A stretch of DNA of 64,000 nt from Silene latifolia (lineage: Eukaryota; Streptophyta; Magnoliopsida; Caryophyllales; Caryophyllaceae), in the NCBI RefSeq assembly GCF_048544455.1, contig NC_133534.1:223600292-223664291 (forward strand). The letters are read 5' to 3'. This document shows, one piece after another, positions 23,996 to 35,082 of this stretch. Each line of letters starts with the position of its first letter. The first letter of the stretch is position 1. The notes below the pieces were generated by a model. That model saw only the letters and a program-made list of their open reading frames with translations. It searched no databases and was not told where the DNA came from. Position numbers and translations under genes: made by a program.

Positions 23996-24791
23996 CATTT
24001 TTCAGTTTTTTATGTATATGATGACGAGTATCTGTAAAATTTTTGTTTAGTTCGAAATTACAATCAGAAGTCACATACTCGCAGCCAATGAGAGGTCTAT
24101 ATCCCTCAATGCACATCTCACCATAGAGTCCTCTTAAATGGCTTAGTTATCTTTCTGAATTATATGCAAGCTTGATATTTGAAAAGAAACGGAGATGGGC
24201 CTTGGGACTCCGAATTATCATTTTTTACCTTAGAGTTTGTACCCAAGGCAATTGTTACATAAGCAAATATTATCAAAAAAATCATTTTGAGTTATATGCA
24301 AGCTTAATATTTTCAATCTAGACGGAGATTGTCCTTGGAACTCCGCCCGCGTTGCGCGCGGAGGAACAACTAGTCTATGAAAGTGGATGCTATTTCTGAA
24401 TGGAGGAATAGATGTTATATTATTTCATTTCCACATGTATAGATATATTATTTGGTAGGATGTATTATTTTTCAATATTATGTTATTACCTATGAAAATG
24501 AAATAAATGAACGAAGTATTCGTTTTAATACTCAAATACTAACACATGACAATGACATGGTGATAATAGGACAATTTTTTTTTTGCATTTTTTTAGACAA
24601 GTTTTATAGTGGGGCTTAAAAATGTCATTACTTTTAAGTATATTTGACCCGTCTTTCCCTATAGACAGATATCCGTCTTTAGTGAGACTAATTACTTATT
24701 ATTAAGGTTTAAGAGGGATACTTGGGTCTTAAATACTCCTCCCATTCAGACCAAAGATAATATGAATTCACTTTTTGTGAGGAGAAAAGTA

Positions 24792-24882
24792 CTCCCTCTA
24801 TTCAACAATTATCACCTCATTTCTCCATTATATGTGAGAGGTATTATATTGAAATGAGGTGATAATTGTTGAATGGAGGGAG
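24792..24882. mobile_element. Short Stowaway-type MITE, 91 bp hairpin
   Basis: Almost the whole element is an inverted repeat of about 32 bp per arm (CTCCCTCTATTCAACAATTA complemented at the right end) around a short loop. It is flanked by TA (24790-24791, 24883-24884). It lies about 230 bp upstream of the GPT start codon, so it is part of that promoter region. Confidence 0.85.
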
Positions 24883-25113
24883 TAAGTATTTGGGTGAGAG
24901 GGAGTAAGAATTTAGATTAGCCAAATTGTAGATATGATGATTCACAATTCTGTGATTGGTCCGGAAGATGTGGCTGGCCTCAACACCGTCGGATCTCAAC
25001 ATTATTATTATTACAAACCAAAAGTGGTCTAGTGTTCTCATTTTTTATTTTTTTTTTTAAAAAAAAACACCAGTAGTAAGTTATACGTCAGGTGACGTTG
25101 ATTGATAGCCGCA

Positions 25114-28100
25114 ATGACATCCCGCCGTCGTACGCCGGCGAAACCAACCTCCTCGCCGGAGAAACCACAACCGGTGGAATCCTCATCGACGGCGCCATCA
25201 AAGTGGCCTAAAATCCTGTGTCTATCCTCCATACTCCTCCTCCCGTACGCCTACCTCTTACTATTCCACTTCAACATCGACGCCCAACTAAAGCGATCCA
25301 TCCTCATCAACGCCGCCCTCAGTGTCGCCGGATTTTTGGTAACAGTAAAGTTGATACCGGTGGCTTCTCGTTACGTCATTCGTCGTAATTTGTTCGGTTT
25401 TGATATTAATAAAAGAGGAACTGCACAAGGTCTCATCAAAGTGTCAGTCACTCTTTCCCTCTTTTTCATTTTCGACCTCATCAATGCACTCTGAATTGCA
25501 ATTAATCTTAATTCCTCCAAATTCTGGGAATGTTGCGCATTATTTAGTTGATTTTGTAGCTTTGTGGATTCTTGACATTCAGCATGATATTTTTCGATTG
25601 GAATTGTTTGATTAACATCAAACTGTCTAATTTTTATATCTCTTTTAAATGTCGGTCCAGTTTAATGAACAACTTTTGAATTTTGACTGTATTTGTTGAG
25701 TGCAATTGTACTGAGTTTCATAATGTTTCATCTTGGCTATTGAAACTAAGAAATTTGATGCTTTAATTTTGATTGGATTAGTTAGTTATACCTATAATGC
25801 TTTAAAATTTGATTCGCATTTGGGAACTGTGTAAATCTTTCGAGTGCCTGTTCGTTTACACGGCGAATCCAAACGGAACATTATGAAACTCAGTACAGTT
25901 GATACGAGTGTCTACTTCTTCCAAACGGAACAAGTCACTTACCTAGTCCCCGGGAAACTTCAACTACTTTATGTCAATACGCAAACAGCTTCAGCCAAAT
26001 TCTTGGGCATTCCTTGTCTTGGTTCAGTAATTTTGGATATTTTCTGTTGGAGCATTTAACTTACATCAATATATTGATTTTAGACCGTCCCTTCTTCAAT
26101 TAAAGATCTTAAGATTTCAAGTTTACTGATTTCAGATAGTTATACCCATCATTTGCCTTGATTTCGGTTTGTTTATAAGAAAATGCAATACTTTCCGAAC
26201 AATTGTTGACACCTATTGCACTTTCCGTCTCTTTTCTCCCCTTCTGCTTCTGAAATTTCATTGGAACATGATAATCTGCGAGGGATGTAGAGAGTTAAAC
26301 CACGTTGTGACTAAATTCGTCAAGTTTTTGAAGATTCAACCTCTGAAAACTACATTTCCTCATCGTAGACTGTCTCACCTAGTTTATGGGATTCATTTTT
26401 AGCTTCAGATGGTTATATTTCCCTTTTTTCTGGTGGATAATACGAAAAGATTTGTGAAATTGATGGGTCGGACTTTTCATGGAATTTCAAAAATGGGCCT
26501 TATTGACTCGGATAGAGGGAGTAAGTTGTTTATGTTGGTTTTTGGAATTTTTGTTTTACTAGAAATTTTTTGGTTAAGATTATGCTGTATTATATTGCTA
26601 GACCTCATTTTAGCCTAGTGTAGCATTATCTTACACTGGATAAGAAATGTTTTACAATGCCTCATTTTGATTTGCAGACCGGAGTCACTGGGTATAGTTA
26701 TTGGGATTGTCTTCTTATTAGTGGCCATATTGTTTCAACACTTTAACTTCACGGCTGACTCTGTTGTAAGTTCAAATTTCTGAATCTGTTGTTTTCGTTT
26801 ACCCTTCGTATTTCTAGTTTTGTGTGACTTGCCAATATTTTATATTTTTCCAATTCATTGAGAACAAAATAATATAGTACGTTGTTACACGTGAATAGGT
26901 TTAGGAGGAAAAGCTTTTAATTTAGTTATGTTAAATGACTAATATTATAGATCACTAATTGGTATTCCATTGCATTACTTATATGACAGGCTGTTATGCA
27001 CCCATTTTGATATTGATATGAGTATTTGAATAGTAGTTGAGGTGACTTTTGATATTCTTTCTCAATCATACCTTAAAGCTGAAATGTTGCACTGATTTTC
27101 TTTGTCGAGGATCTTATATTTATAAACAATAACCCTTCTGCCCCTAGCAAGTGCAATGAGTTGGTACTTAGCAGAGAGTTGCTATGAGAGTCAGGGTGAT
27201 TTGATGACTTTAAACTCTTTCTAAGTTTTATAATCATGAACTTTCAGCAGTTAAAGGCAACAACTATCCCGCAAATAGGGGGAAAGGAGGGATAGGATGC
27301 ACGCAGCTTTACCCCTTGTTTGCAATTCAAAATCTTGATAGAATATCTTGTTACAGTCGACGTCAAGCTGAAGGTGCCTGTGAAAAAAAAAATCTAAGAT
27401 AGTGTTCCTGTACAATTTCTATATTTTATTTGTGTGAATTATACTCTGATCTGCTCAACTGCTTATCAACCACCCCCATTAGAGAGGGAGTAAATAAGGA
27501 AAGTATGGAGAAAGACTTGCTTCAGAAAGAAATTTGACTCATAAGGTGACAAAGAATTACAATGGGAGTGGCTGGATTAGGACTGAGATAGAGAAAGCAA
27601 TGGTCCACTTATATTTTTTGGGGAAGCATGAAACTCAAGTTAGTTACAACGTGATGTGTTCTGTTTGTTTACATATTTTTGCTTATTATCATTGGCAAGT
27701 CAGCCAGGCAGATTTATGAAGACAAGTTCTGTAACTATGGCGATAAATTGTGCAGTGGCTAGTTGAGTATAATGCTGCTTTGGCTTCCATATGTTTCATG
27801 ATCTTGCTCGGATTTGTCGATGATGTTCTAGATGTGCCATGGAGGGTGTGAGTGCCATACTCCAAATCGTCTTTCTCATGTACCTTGAACATAAATTTAT
27901 ATTCTGTTCTCTTTCTGATTAAGTTTGATACTCTGACTCTGTACCAATATGCTGACGCAGAAAGCTTGTGTTGCCTTCATTTGCTGCTCTTCCTTTGTTG
28001 ATGGCTTATGCCGGCCACACAACAATTGTAATCCCGAAGCCTCTTGTTTCATATGTCGGCTTGGAGGTTTTGGATCTAGGTAAATGTTCAGGGCGTGCTT

Positions 28101-29958
28101 TCTTGTTATATACTAATTGTGTTTGTGTTGCCTGACGCACAACTACAACCATATGGCAACTTTTGAGCTTCATAAGTCCAAGGGAGAGTATGTTTACTCA
28201 TTAGTTCGTGAAATGTTTTGTTTTTGGTTCTTCTGGCAGTTGCCATTATTAACATAAAATTCAACTACTGTACCACTAACTACAGTGGTACAGTAGTTGA
28301 ACTTACTTCAGATAGTGGTGCGGTAGTTGAATTTACTTCAGATAGTGACATCCTTCTAATATTCAGACAACCGCCTTCATCTTGATGATTAAACAGGATG
28401 GATATACAGACTATATATGGGACTTCTGGCAGTATTTTGCACCAATTCTATCAATATCCATGCGGGCATAAATGGTCTTGAAGTTGGGCAAACAGTTGTG
28501 ATTGCAGCTGCAGTAAGCCTTCAGGAATTTCCCTTTTTTCTTGACCTCACTTGTTCTACATGTACAATAATTAAGTTTGTATACAATCTGATCATTTTAA
28601 ATTCACAGATTTTAATACATAATATTATGCAAATTGGAGCATCCAAAGACAATCCTGAGTATCAACAAGCTCACGCGTTCTCAATTTATTTAGTGCAACC
28701 TTTTTTGGCTACTTCACTGGCTTTACTCTCTTTCAACTGGTACTGATGCTGTCAACACTTTATTGAAAGTTATCTTTTTCACATTTTTTTATCTTTGTAA
28801 AGTGTAAATTTTTTTTGCTATTTATCTTAGGTATCCTTCTTCCGTGTTTGTTGGGGACACCTACACATATTTTGCAGGAATGACAATGGCTGTAGTTGGA
28901 ATTTTAGGCCATTTCAGGTGAATTTTATGGCGCTTCTTCATGTCCTTCGATATGTATTAACCATAATTGCTACTTTATGAGGTAGTATCATTCTAGTTAC
29001 TCTTTACTGAACTATATTCCCTTTTTATTTTCTGTCTGGACTCTGACAGTGAAACATTGTTGATCTTCTTTGCTCCTCAAGTTCTGAATTTCCTCTTGTC
29101 ACTTCCCCAGGTTTGATATTCCCTTCAACTCCCTTCCTTTTTCTGTCCACTAATCATCTCCCATTTTATTTGTCTAATGTAATCTAACATGTGAGGAGTT
29201 TTGTATTAGCTTGCTGGCATAATCCCTTGCCCACGACATCGGCTCCCACGGTAATCATGTGTACTCTTTCAACCGGTAGTTCCATATATGGGCCATGGCC
29301 CACTTTTATCTGATATTGGCTTGTGTGAATGACAGATTTGATCCTCAGACTGGGCTCTTAACTGGGACTAATGATGGGACACTGGTGAACTTCACTTTAA
29401 GGATACTTGGGAGGATGTCCGAACAATCACTCTGCATCGTGCTTCTGGGGCTCCAGGTGAATCTACTTACTAGCTCTACACCCTAACCCAACACTGCCAG
29501 TATAATCAAGTATAGCTTTCATCAGTAGGCTTTGAGTTGACATTGTTCACTGAATTATTGATCTAAAATTACTCATTTCCCCAAAAGCTTCCGTGTATGG
29601 TGGTGGGTAAGTCTGTAAGGTGGTGGGGTTTTGGGTTCATGACCAATTTTAGAATTGTGTTACCTCATGCTACCGTACATTATATGTAGTGGGTTCGGTC
29701 TAGTTAGTTATTTTACTTTATCCACCAAAACCCTCCTAATAACAGTAAAATTAAAAAATTTCACTATAGAAAAAAGAAAAAAAATTCACAATAGATATAG
29801 ATTCAGCTACACTTGATTATTCAAATCAAGTAAACCTTTTTTTGGTTTTAAGTTACTAGTGCATAACTGCATATGCGTGACTACTAAATGTTATGCAGGC
29901 TCTTGCATGCTGTTTCTGTTTCTTGCTCCGGTGGCTCCTCACTGGCTGGTACAAATGA
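25114..29958 (+). CDS. GPT: UDP-GlcNAc:dolichyl-phosphate GlcNAc-1-phosphotransferase (GPT/ALG7/DPAGT1), 11 exons
   Basis: The enzyme transfers GlcNAc-1-P from UDP-GlcNAc to dolichyl phosphate on the ER membrane, the first step of N-glycan precursor assembly and the target of tunicamycin. Exons: 25114-25442, 26678-26765, 27756-27847, 27961-28079, 28397-28512, 28609-28739, 28831-28917, 29050-29110, 29210-29250, 29336-29456, 29899-29958. They sum to 1245 nt, exactly 414 codons plus stop, and all junctions are in phase with GT-AG borders. A Pro/Ser/Arg-rich tail precedes the first membrane segment (about residues 36-53). Family motifs: [11 protein letters not shown] with the Asp pair at about 161-162, [16 protein letters not shown] (226-241), [12 protein letters not shown] (Asp about 301), [15 protein letters not shown], and a C-terminal [11 protein letters not shown] segment. 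Length is close to plant homologues. The ATG at 25114 is the first in frame. It is intact and the clearest active host gene here. Confidence 0.93.
28260..28350. repeat. Intronic hairpin plus direct repeat in GPT
   Basis: Perfect 18-bp arms (28260-28277 and 28284-28301, ttcaactactgtaccact and its complement) enclose a 6-nt loop. The right arm runs into a direct repeat of about 33 bp: gtagttgaacttacttcaga, then gtagttgaatttacttcaga. All of it is inside the intron 28080-28396. Confidence 0.8.
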
Positions 29959-30902
29959 GATTGCGACTCTGCCAACAAAAGAATTGTGGTTGGTAGCTTC
30001 ATTGCTGTTGTCTGACACGACAATGCAATCAGATAATCTTGTGGGAGAATTTTGTTTAGAGCCATGCCTGGTAATCATAGTTTCAGATATATAGCATTGT
30101 ATACTTTCTAACGTGAGCTGCAACAGGCACCGAAGGAGTTTTTTTTACCTTAACTTCATTATTTACTTGTGTTTTACAAGTATTAAAAGAATTTTTGCCG
30201 GTGTATTTTAGTTACCATCTATACTCCTGACTTGTGAGCAAGTAGAGTTTTTTTATCCTAAAGTTGGAAGAGTTGGTGGAAGTTTTCTTGTTGATGCCGA
30301 GCAAGTTAATCGTCAGGCATCAGTGACTTCCTGCGGTAATCTGATATGAGGTCTTTGGTTAATTGTTCATTTCTTTGGTTTGATTCTTCAAATTATAAGC
30401 CTTCTGGGATAACTTCTTGTTATGCTTATTATGCCCCAAAAATACATCCAACTATTCCACCATCTACTTCAAACACAGTTGTTAATTTTCACCTTCTTGT
30501 AAAGGGGTACTTTAAAGAGAATTCAAGAGGAAACCAACATCGTATTGAGGGCCATAGAGCAATTCTCCTATATTGGGCAAGTGTCCTTGTTTTCAACATT
30601 CCCTTGTTTACTAAACACCAATTCTTATTTGCGACAATTGGCAATCGATTTAAACAATGTTAAAAAAGACACGTCACAAACTTGTGACCGTGACAAACAA
30701 GACTTATTGCTTACCGAACAATTAAAGCTTCCATGATCCTTCCATGATCCTCAACAAAACAACGAGTTGGCACCAATTTTTTGTGGAGATTAAATTAAAA
30801 TATTAAGTTGAGATTAAATTATTCACTAATAGAATTAACTATCCACTAGTACTAAAACCTCCCAATAAAAATGTATGGTAACACAAATCGTGGCCAAATA
30901 AC
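29959..30902. other. 3' flank of GPT, no gene recognised
   Basis: Should hold the GPT 3' UTR. An open frame at 30346-30663 has no recognisable domain and biased composition; I do not call it a gene. No transposon ends were seen. Confidence 0.35.
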
Positions 30903-31013
30903 CATATTGGTAAAAAAAAAATGGCACTTATGTGACATATTGGTAAAAAAAAATTACACGTATGACATATTAGTAAAAAAAGTAGAGTGCAACTGCCATA
31001 TTGGTAAAAAAAT
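30903..31013. repeat. Four-copy tandem repeat, about 31-bp period
   Basis: Units starting catattggtaaaaaaa occur at 30903, 30936, 30966 and 30997, each followed by 14-18 variable bases. The last unit ends in the AAAAT target site where the Tat LTR element inserted. Confidence 0.7.
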
Positions 31014-31616
31014 TGATGAGGCATATTCTGCACCGCTGACCAAGTCAACACACTGAGCAAGGTCAAAGATATCCACAGCAAAGTCAACGACTTAGGCAGC
31101 CTAGCCGATGAAGCCCATCGGCCTGCCACCCGGGTCTCGGCGTGACAGCCCACCAGCCGGGACACATATCCGCGTACTCATATCCAAGACCCCTCGGCGG
31201 TGAGTCAACATCGTCCGCCGGCCTGCCATAGGTCCCTCGGCCGAGGGGTAGATCAGTCTTTCCACCTGCTAGCCACTTGGCCACTACGTGACAAAAAGGT
31301 GAAAGTCTATAAATACTCCTCAACCTTCATTGAGGAAAGGATCCCACAACTAAAACCTAAATACACTATTCATCTGGTAATATCTCCCTTATCTCTCTAC
31401 AATACATATCTAGCCAAGCAACACAGCTTAATCCTTTAAGTTTACTGACTTGAGCGTCGGAGTGAGTACGCTTGGCACACAGCCAAGCCCTCAGTTCGTT
31501 CATTGTTGCAGGAGAGGCCGCAAGGGACGATAGAAGCAAGCAGGATTCAGCTCAAGACATTATTCTACAAGCCACGGGTGGTAACTAATAACTGCTCTGG
31601 AATTACACCCGGAACA
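31014..31616 (+). repeat. 5' LTR of the Tat-lineage element
   Basis: 603 bp, starting TGATGAGGCATATTCTGC and ending ACACCCGGAACA (TG...CA). A TATA box (TATAAATA, 31308-31315) precedes the likely transcription start. Nearly identical to 38291-38885; most differences are 1-6 bp indels in GC-rich words. The family also has a solo copy at 40522-41089. Confidence 0.9.
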
Positions 31617-31618
31617 AT

Positions 31619-31636
31619 TGGCGCCGTCTGTGGGGA
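31619..31636 (+). other. Primer-binding site
   Basis: TGGCGCCGTCTGTGGGGA begins two bases after the LTR. It should pair with the 3' end of a host tRNA to prime minus-strand DNA synthesis. The TGGCGCCGT core is shared with the two other LTR elements here; the tRNA species is not assigned. Confidence 0.75.
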
Positions 31637-31715
31637 AGACACTAGAAGCTAATCACATTCACTCCCAAAAAAAAAAAAAATATAATAATAAAAACCCACC
31701 CAAAAAGCTAAGAAA

Positions 31716-33149
31716 ATGTCGAAACAGCAAGACGCAGTCGTCACCGACGAAACCGCGTTCTACCAAGATGACGCTTTCAATAACTCCGGAGTCATGCAGC
31801 CCTCCACCGGCGGGGTAATCCAACCAGAGTTCGGGATGCCAATAATACCCGACGCACCGGTGCCAGCCAACCAGGTCACCATCATGGGACATGTGGTTGA
31901 CGTAGCAAGGCTGAAAATGCTCTTGGACCTAATCAGCAATACGCCTGCTCACACTGTCACGCCGACAAGAGCGGCGGAAACCGTCCAGGAGACCAGGGCC
32001 CAAAACGTGACTCCGAGAAATTTGAACGGAGCACTAGGAGAAGCTGACCCAGCCAGGACGCCGGGGGAGCCCAAAGTGGGCGCGGTAGACCTAAGTCCTT
32101 CCCGTACTCGCGGGAGGACAGCGTCCCCGCCACACGAACGAGGCATACCCCAAAGGAGCCAGAGGAGTCCGACTCAACAGAGTTGGAGAAGAAGTAATAG
32201 TCGAAGAAGGAGCCCCTCCCGTTACGGGGGGAGGAGCCAGGATAGGGATGCAAGGAGCCGATCGCCACGTGTCGTTCGACACGTGGTCAGGCAACCCCTC
32301 AACGCCTACGTCCTAGAAGTCCCGGTGCCGACTAAGCTCAAGTTCCCACCTCTGTCATACAAGGGGGATAGTGATCCAGCCGACCACGCTGAGGCTTTCG
32401 AGTCTTACATGTCGGTATGGGAACAGCCCGATGAGGTCTGGTGCCGGATTTTCCCAACAACTTTACATGGGATGGCTCAGAGCTGGTACAAAGGGCTTCC
32501 TGATGGCTCGGTGTACTATTACGCCGACCTAAAGGACGCTTTCCTAGCCCAGTACTCCTGCAATAAGAGAAGGGCCGTAGAGACATCTGACCTCCTGACT
32601 ATCAGACAGGAAGGGGGGGAGTCTCTCCGAAGCTATGTGAAGAGGTTTGATGGAAAGGTCCAGCAGATTCGAGAAATTAATCCCGAGCTGGCGGCCTTCG
32701 CGCTGATGAAGGGCCTCCCAAGGGGAGCCTTAAAAAACGAGCTCATCAAGAGCAGGGGCCTAGGCTTGGACGCCGCCAGGAAGCTGGCTGACCAAGCCAT
32801 CAAGGTAGAAGACTATCACAAGACCTGGGTAGATCCCAGCGAAGCCGAGCACTCAGAGAAGAAGAGTCACAGGCAGGACAGCCAGGACGAAGGACGCCGC
32901 GACAACAACGGTTCGCGGTCCGATGGAAAACGCCGTGAGAATAATAGATCACGGTCGGACAGATCCGACCGGAGGCAAGACTCGGCGGGCGCCGGATGGA
33001 ACTCAGGAACGTACCACCAGAGGCGGTATAGTGAAAAAACCCCTCTCGTCGTATCAGCCGCCGAGGTCTTCGCCCGAGCAAAAACGAGGGCCGAAGTGGG
33101 AGAGACCCCCAAGCCAAAAAGTGACGGTGACACGAGCCGATCTTTGTGA
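31716..33149 (+). pseudogene. gag of the Tat-lineage element (frameshifted at its 3' end)
   Basis: ATG at 31716. Residues about 1-190 are low-complexity and Arg/Ser-rich. About 205-370 resemble the retrotransposon gag (capsid) domain: LKFPPLSYKGDSDPADHAEA, then WYKGLPDGSVYYYADLKDAF. A very hydrophilic tail follows (Asp/Arg/Ser). The frame stops at 33149, but the sequence continues in the next frame with a zinc-knuckle remnant (CEYHGHTGH) that lacks its last Cys. Gag packages the element RNA in virus-like particles. Confidence 0.75.
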
Positions 33150-34016
33150 GTACCACGGCCACACCGGCCATTTAACCAACGACCGCCGCCATCCGAAGAA
33201 TGCCATAGAGGAACCGATCGGGAAGGGAAGCCTCGGCAAGTACGTTGCAAAAGGCCAAAAGACCGACGCCAGCAGTTCAGATAAGAAGTCCGTCTTCGAG
33301 CGGATAGGAGTGATTCATGTTGTCATCGGGGGCAACGAGAACGGAGGGTCCGCTCATGGGCACAAACGGCACCTAAACGAGCTGTATCAGGCCATCAACT
33401 TTGTGCCCAACTCGGGGATCCCCCTCGCAAACATCCCCCGACATGACTATTGGAAGAAAGGACTACGAAGGGGTCATCGCCCCTCACCCGACCGCCGGTA
33501 GTCAATTTGGACATATCCAACCATACGGTCAAAAGGTGCCGATTGACACGGGCGCGTACACTAACGTCATGTTTAGAGAATGCTTTCTCGGCCTCGGCAC
33601 GAAGATCAAGGACTTGAGCCCCCGCACCAACCCCTATCTGACTTCTCGGGGGGCCTGGTGCCACCGGGATCAATCGGACTCCGGTGACATTCGGCGAAAA
33701 GAACGCGGCTAAAAACGTCCTAACTGAGTTCGTGGTCATTGACGGCTCGTCCGCTCACAACGTTCTCATAGGCCGAGTCACCCTGAGCGAGGCCGACGCG
33801 GTGATGTCCATCCGGGCTCTAACACTGATGTATGTCTCGGACCGGGGGGAAGCGCATAAGCTCGTCTCCAAAGACGAGAAGGATGAGGTGATCAACGTCC
33901 AGATAGCTGCCCGAGGATGCAACATGCAATCCCTCAAAGAGGCAAGAAAGTCCGAAAAGGGGAAAAGTCCGTCCTTACAGCAGGAGGGCGACCAAATGGA
34001 TATAACTAGTGGCTGA
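33150..34016 (+). pseudogene. Aspartic protease region, broken
   Basis: Two frame changes (near 33440 and 33650) separate a linker, a protease active-site box (DTGAYTNVMF, about 33544) and a downstream part (VTFGEKNAAKNVL, HNVLIGR). The DTG triad is kept. Coding similarity stops at the TGA at 34014-34016; no reverse transcriptase follows. Confidence 0.65.
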
Positions 34017-34183
34017 CTGGGGAGGTGTGCCTGTGATGAGCCGTTAGGGCTTCGGTAATCTCGTAGAAATTTATGTAGCCGCGGAGGTGTCCGGAATAGC
34101 TGTGGACACCCCAACGCATGTTTCCACCTAATGAAAAACCATCCAAGCTTTCCATCAAAGCAAAAATGTTCCCATCAGTTATC

Positions 34184-34625
34184 TATCAAGAAACAGACGC
34201 CGGCTCACACTGTCATACCGACAAGAGCGGCAGTCGTTATGAAGAACTACAACACTGCCGCAGATCACCCCAAGTAGTAGACGCCACGGCGATCACCCCA
34301 AGAGGTAGACGCCGTCGCAGATCACTCCAAGCGGTAGACGCCACGTAACACGCTATCAAGAAACAGTACGCCAAGCTCACACTGTCATACCGACAAGAGC
34401 GGCGGTCGTTATGAAGAACTACGCGCCGTCGCAGATCACCCAAGTAGTAGTAGACGCCACGGCAGTCACCCCAAGAGGTAGACGCCGTCGCAGTCACTCC
34501 AAGCGGTAGACGCCACGTAACACGCTATCAAGAAACAGACGCCGGCTCACACTGTCATACCGACAAGAGCGGCAGTCTCCGTCAAGAAACCAACGCCGGC
34601 TCCCCCGGTCAATCCGACAAGAGCC
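34184..34625 (+). repeat. Tandem repeat, about 173-bp period, related to gag
   Basis: Units begin atcaagaaacag at about 34184, 34354 and 34527 (the third truncated). Each has a gag-like part (ctcacactgtcat, ccgacaagagcggc) and a run of about 30-bp sub-repeats (gatcaccccaag, agacgcc). The gag-like part also occurs in the gag gene at 31944-31975. Confidence 0.8.
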
Positions 34626-35082
34626 ATCGCACATTACACTCGCAAAAGCATTCGAAGTGTCTTGGAAGCGTTGAAACACAGTTGAGATACGCACTCTAAA
34701 ACGGCCCCGGCCAAGCCAAGGCGAAAACAAAGGGGGCGCTCAATTAAGAATACAAGAAAACAACTCTGACAAAGATGAGATGAAGACCTCGGCCAGGCCG
34801 AAGGCGAAAGAAACGAACTATTATTAGAAGATAAGTTACAAGATTTACAAGTTAAAAGAATACAGACGACGGCCGTCCCCACAGGGATAAGCCGAAGCAC
34901 AACCTACCAAAGTTGTACAAAAAGAAAAAGCTACAATTATGTTCATACACCAAGAGATAGTGGGGGGGAAAGGTTGAATAATTGGCCCTCGAACAGCTGA
35001 AGCAGGTCTGCTATAAACTTGTTCTCATCAAGCAGCACCTGGTAGTGAGGAGCCGAAACAGATCTGCTGTAAACTTGCTCCC
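34626..35082. other. Spacer between tandem repeats and antisense gene
   Basis: No conserved coding frame. Being just past its stop codon, it should hold the 3' UTR of the antisense gene. The missing polymerase block of an autonomous Tat element would lie in this interval. Confidence 0.35.

Larger units (their letters stand above)
17500..24373 (+). mobile_element. Helitron-terminated block with captured gene pieces (5' end not located)
   Basis: The 3' terminus is clear: a GC hairpin (ctccgcccgc / gcgcgcggag, 24341-24363), then CTAG at 24370-24373 and T. Upstream are an E2 fragment, a GH127 fragment and an unnamed ORF, all on the plus strand and all broken. That arrangement is typical of Helitron gene capture. 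The left limit is a guess; no convincing A|TC terminus was found. Confidence 0.5.

Noticed and set aside
25102-25113. Upstream start for GPT at 25102
   Set aside because: The codon there is TTG; ATG at 25114 is the first proper start and the total length fits the family.
30346-30736. Small gene after GPT
   Set aside because: Open frames only; no splice-supported exons, no recognisable domain, no sustained codon bias.
31949-33250. Several minus-strand open frames under gag
   Set aside because: Shadows of the biased gag coding sequence (Arg/Ser codons); no domain or start context.
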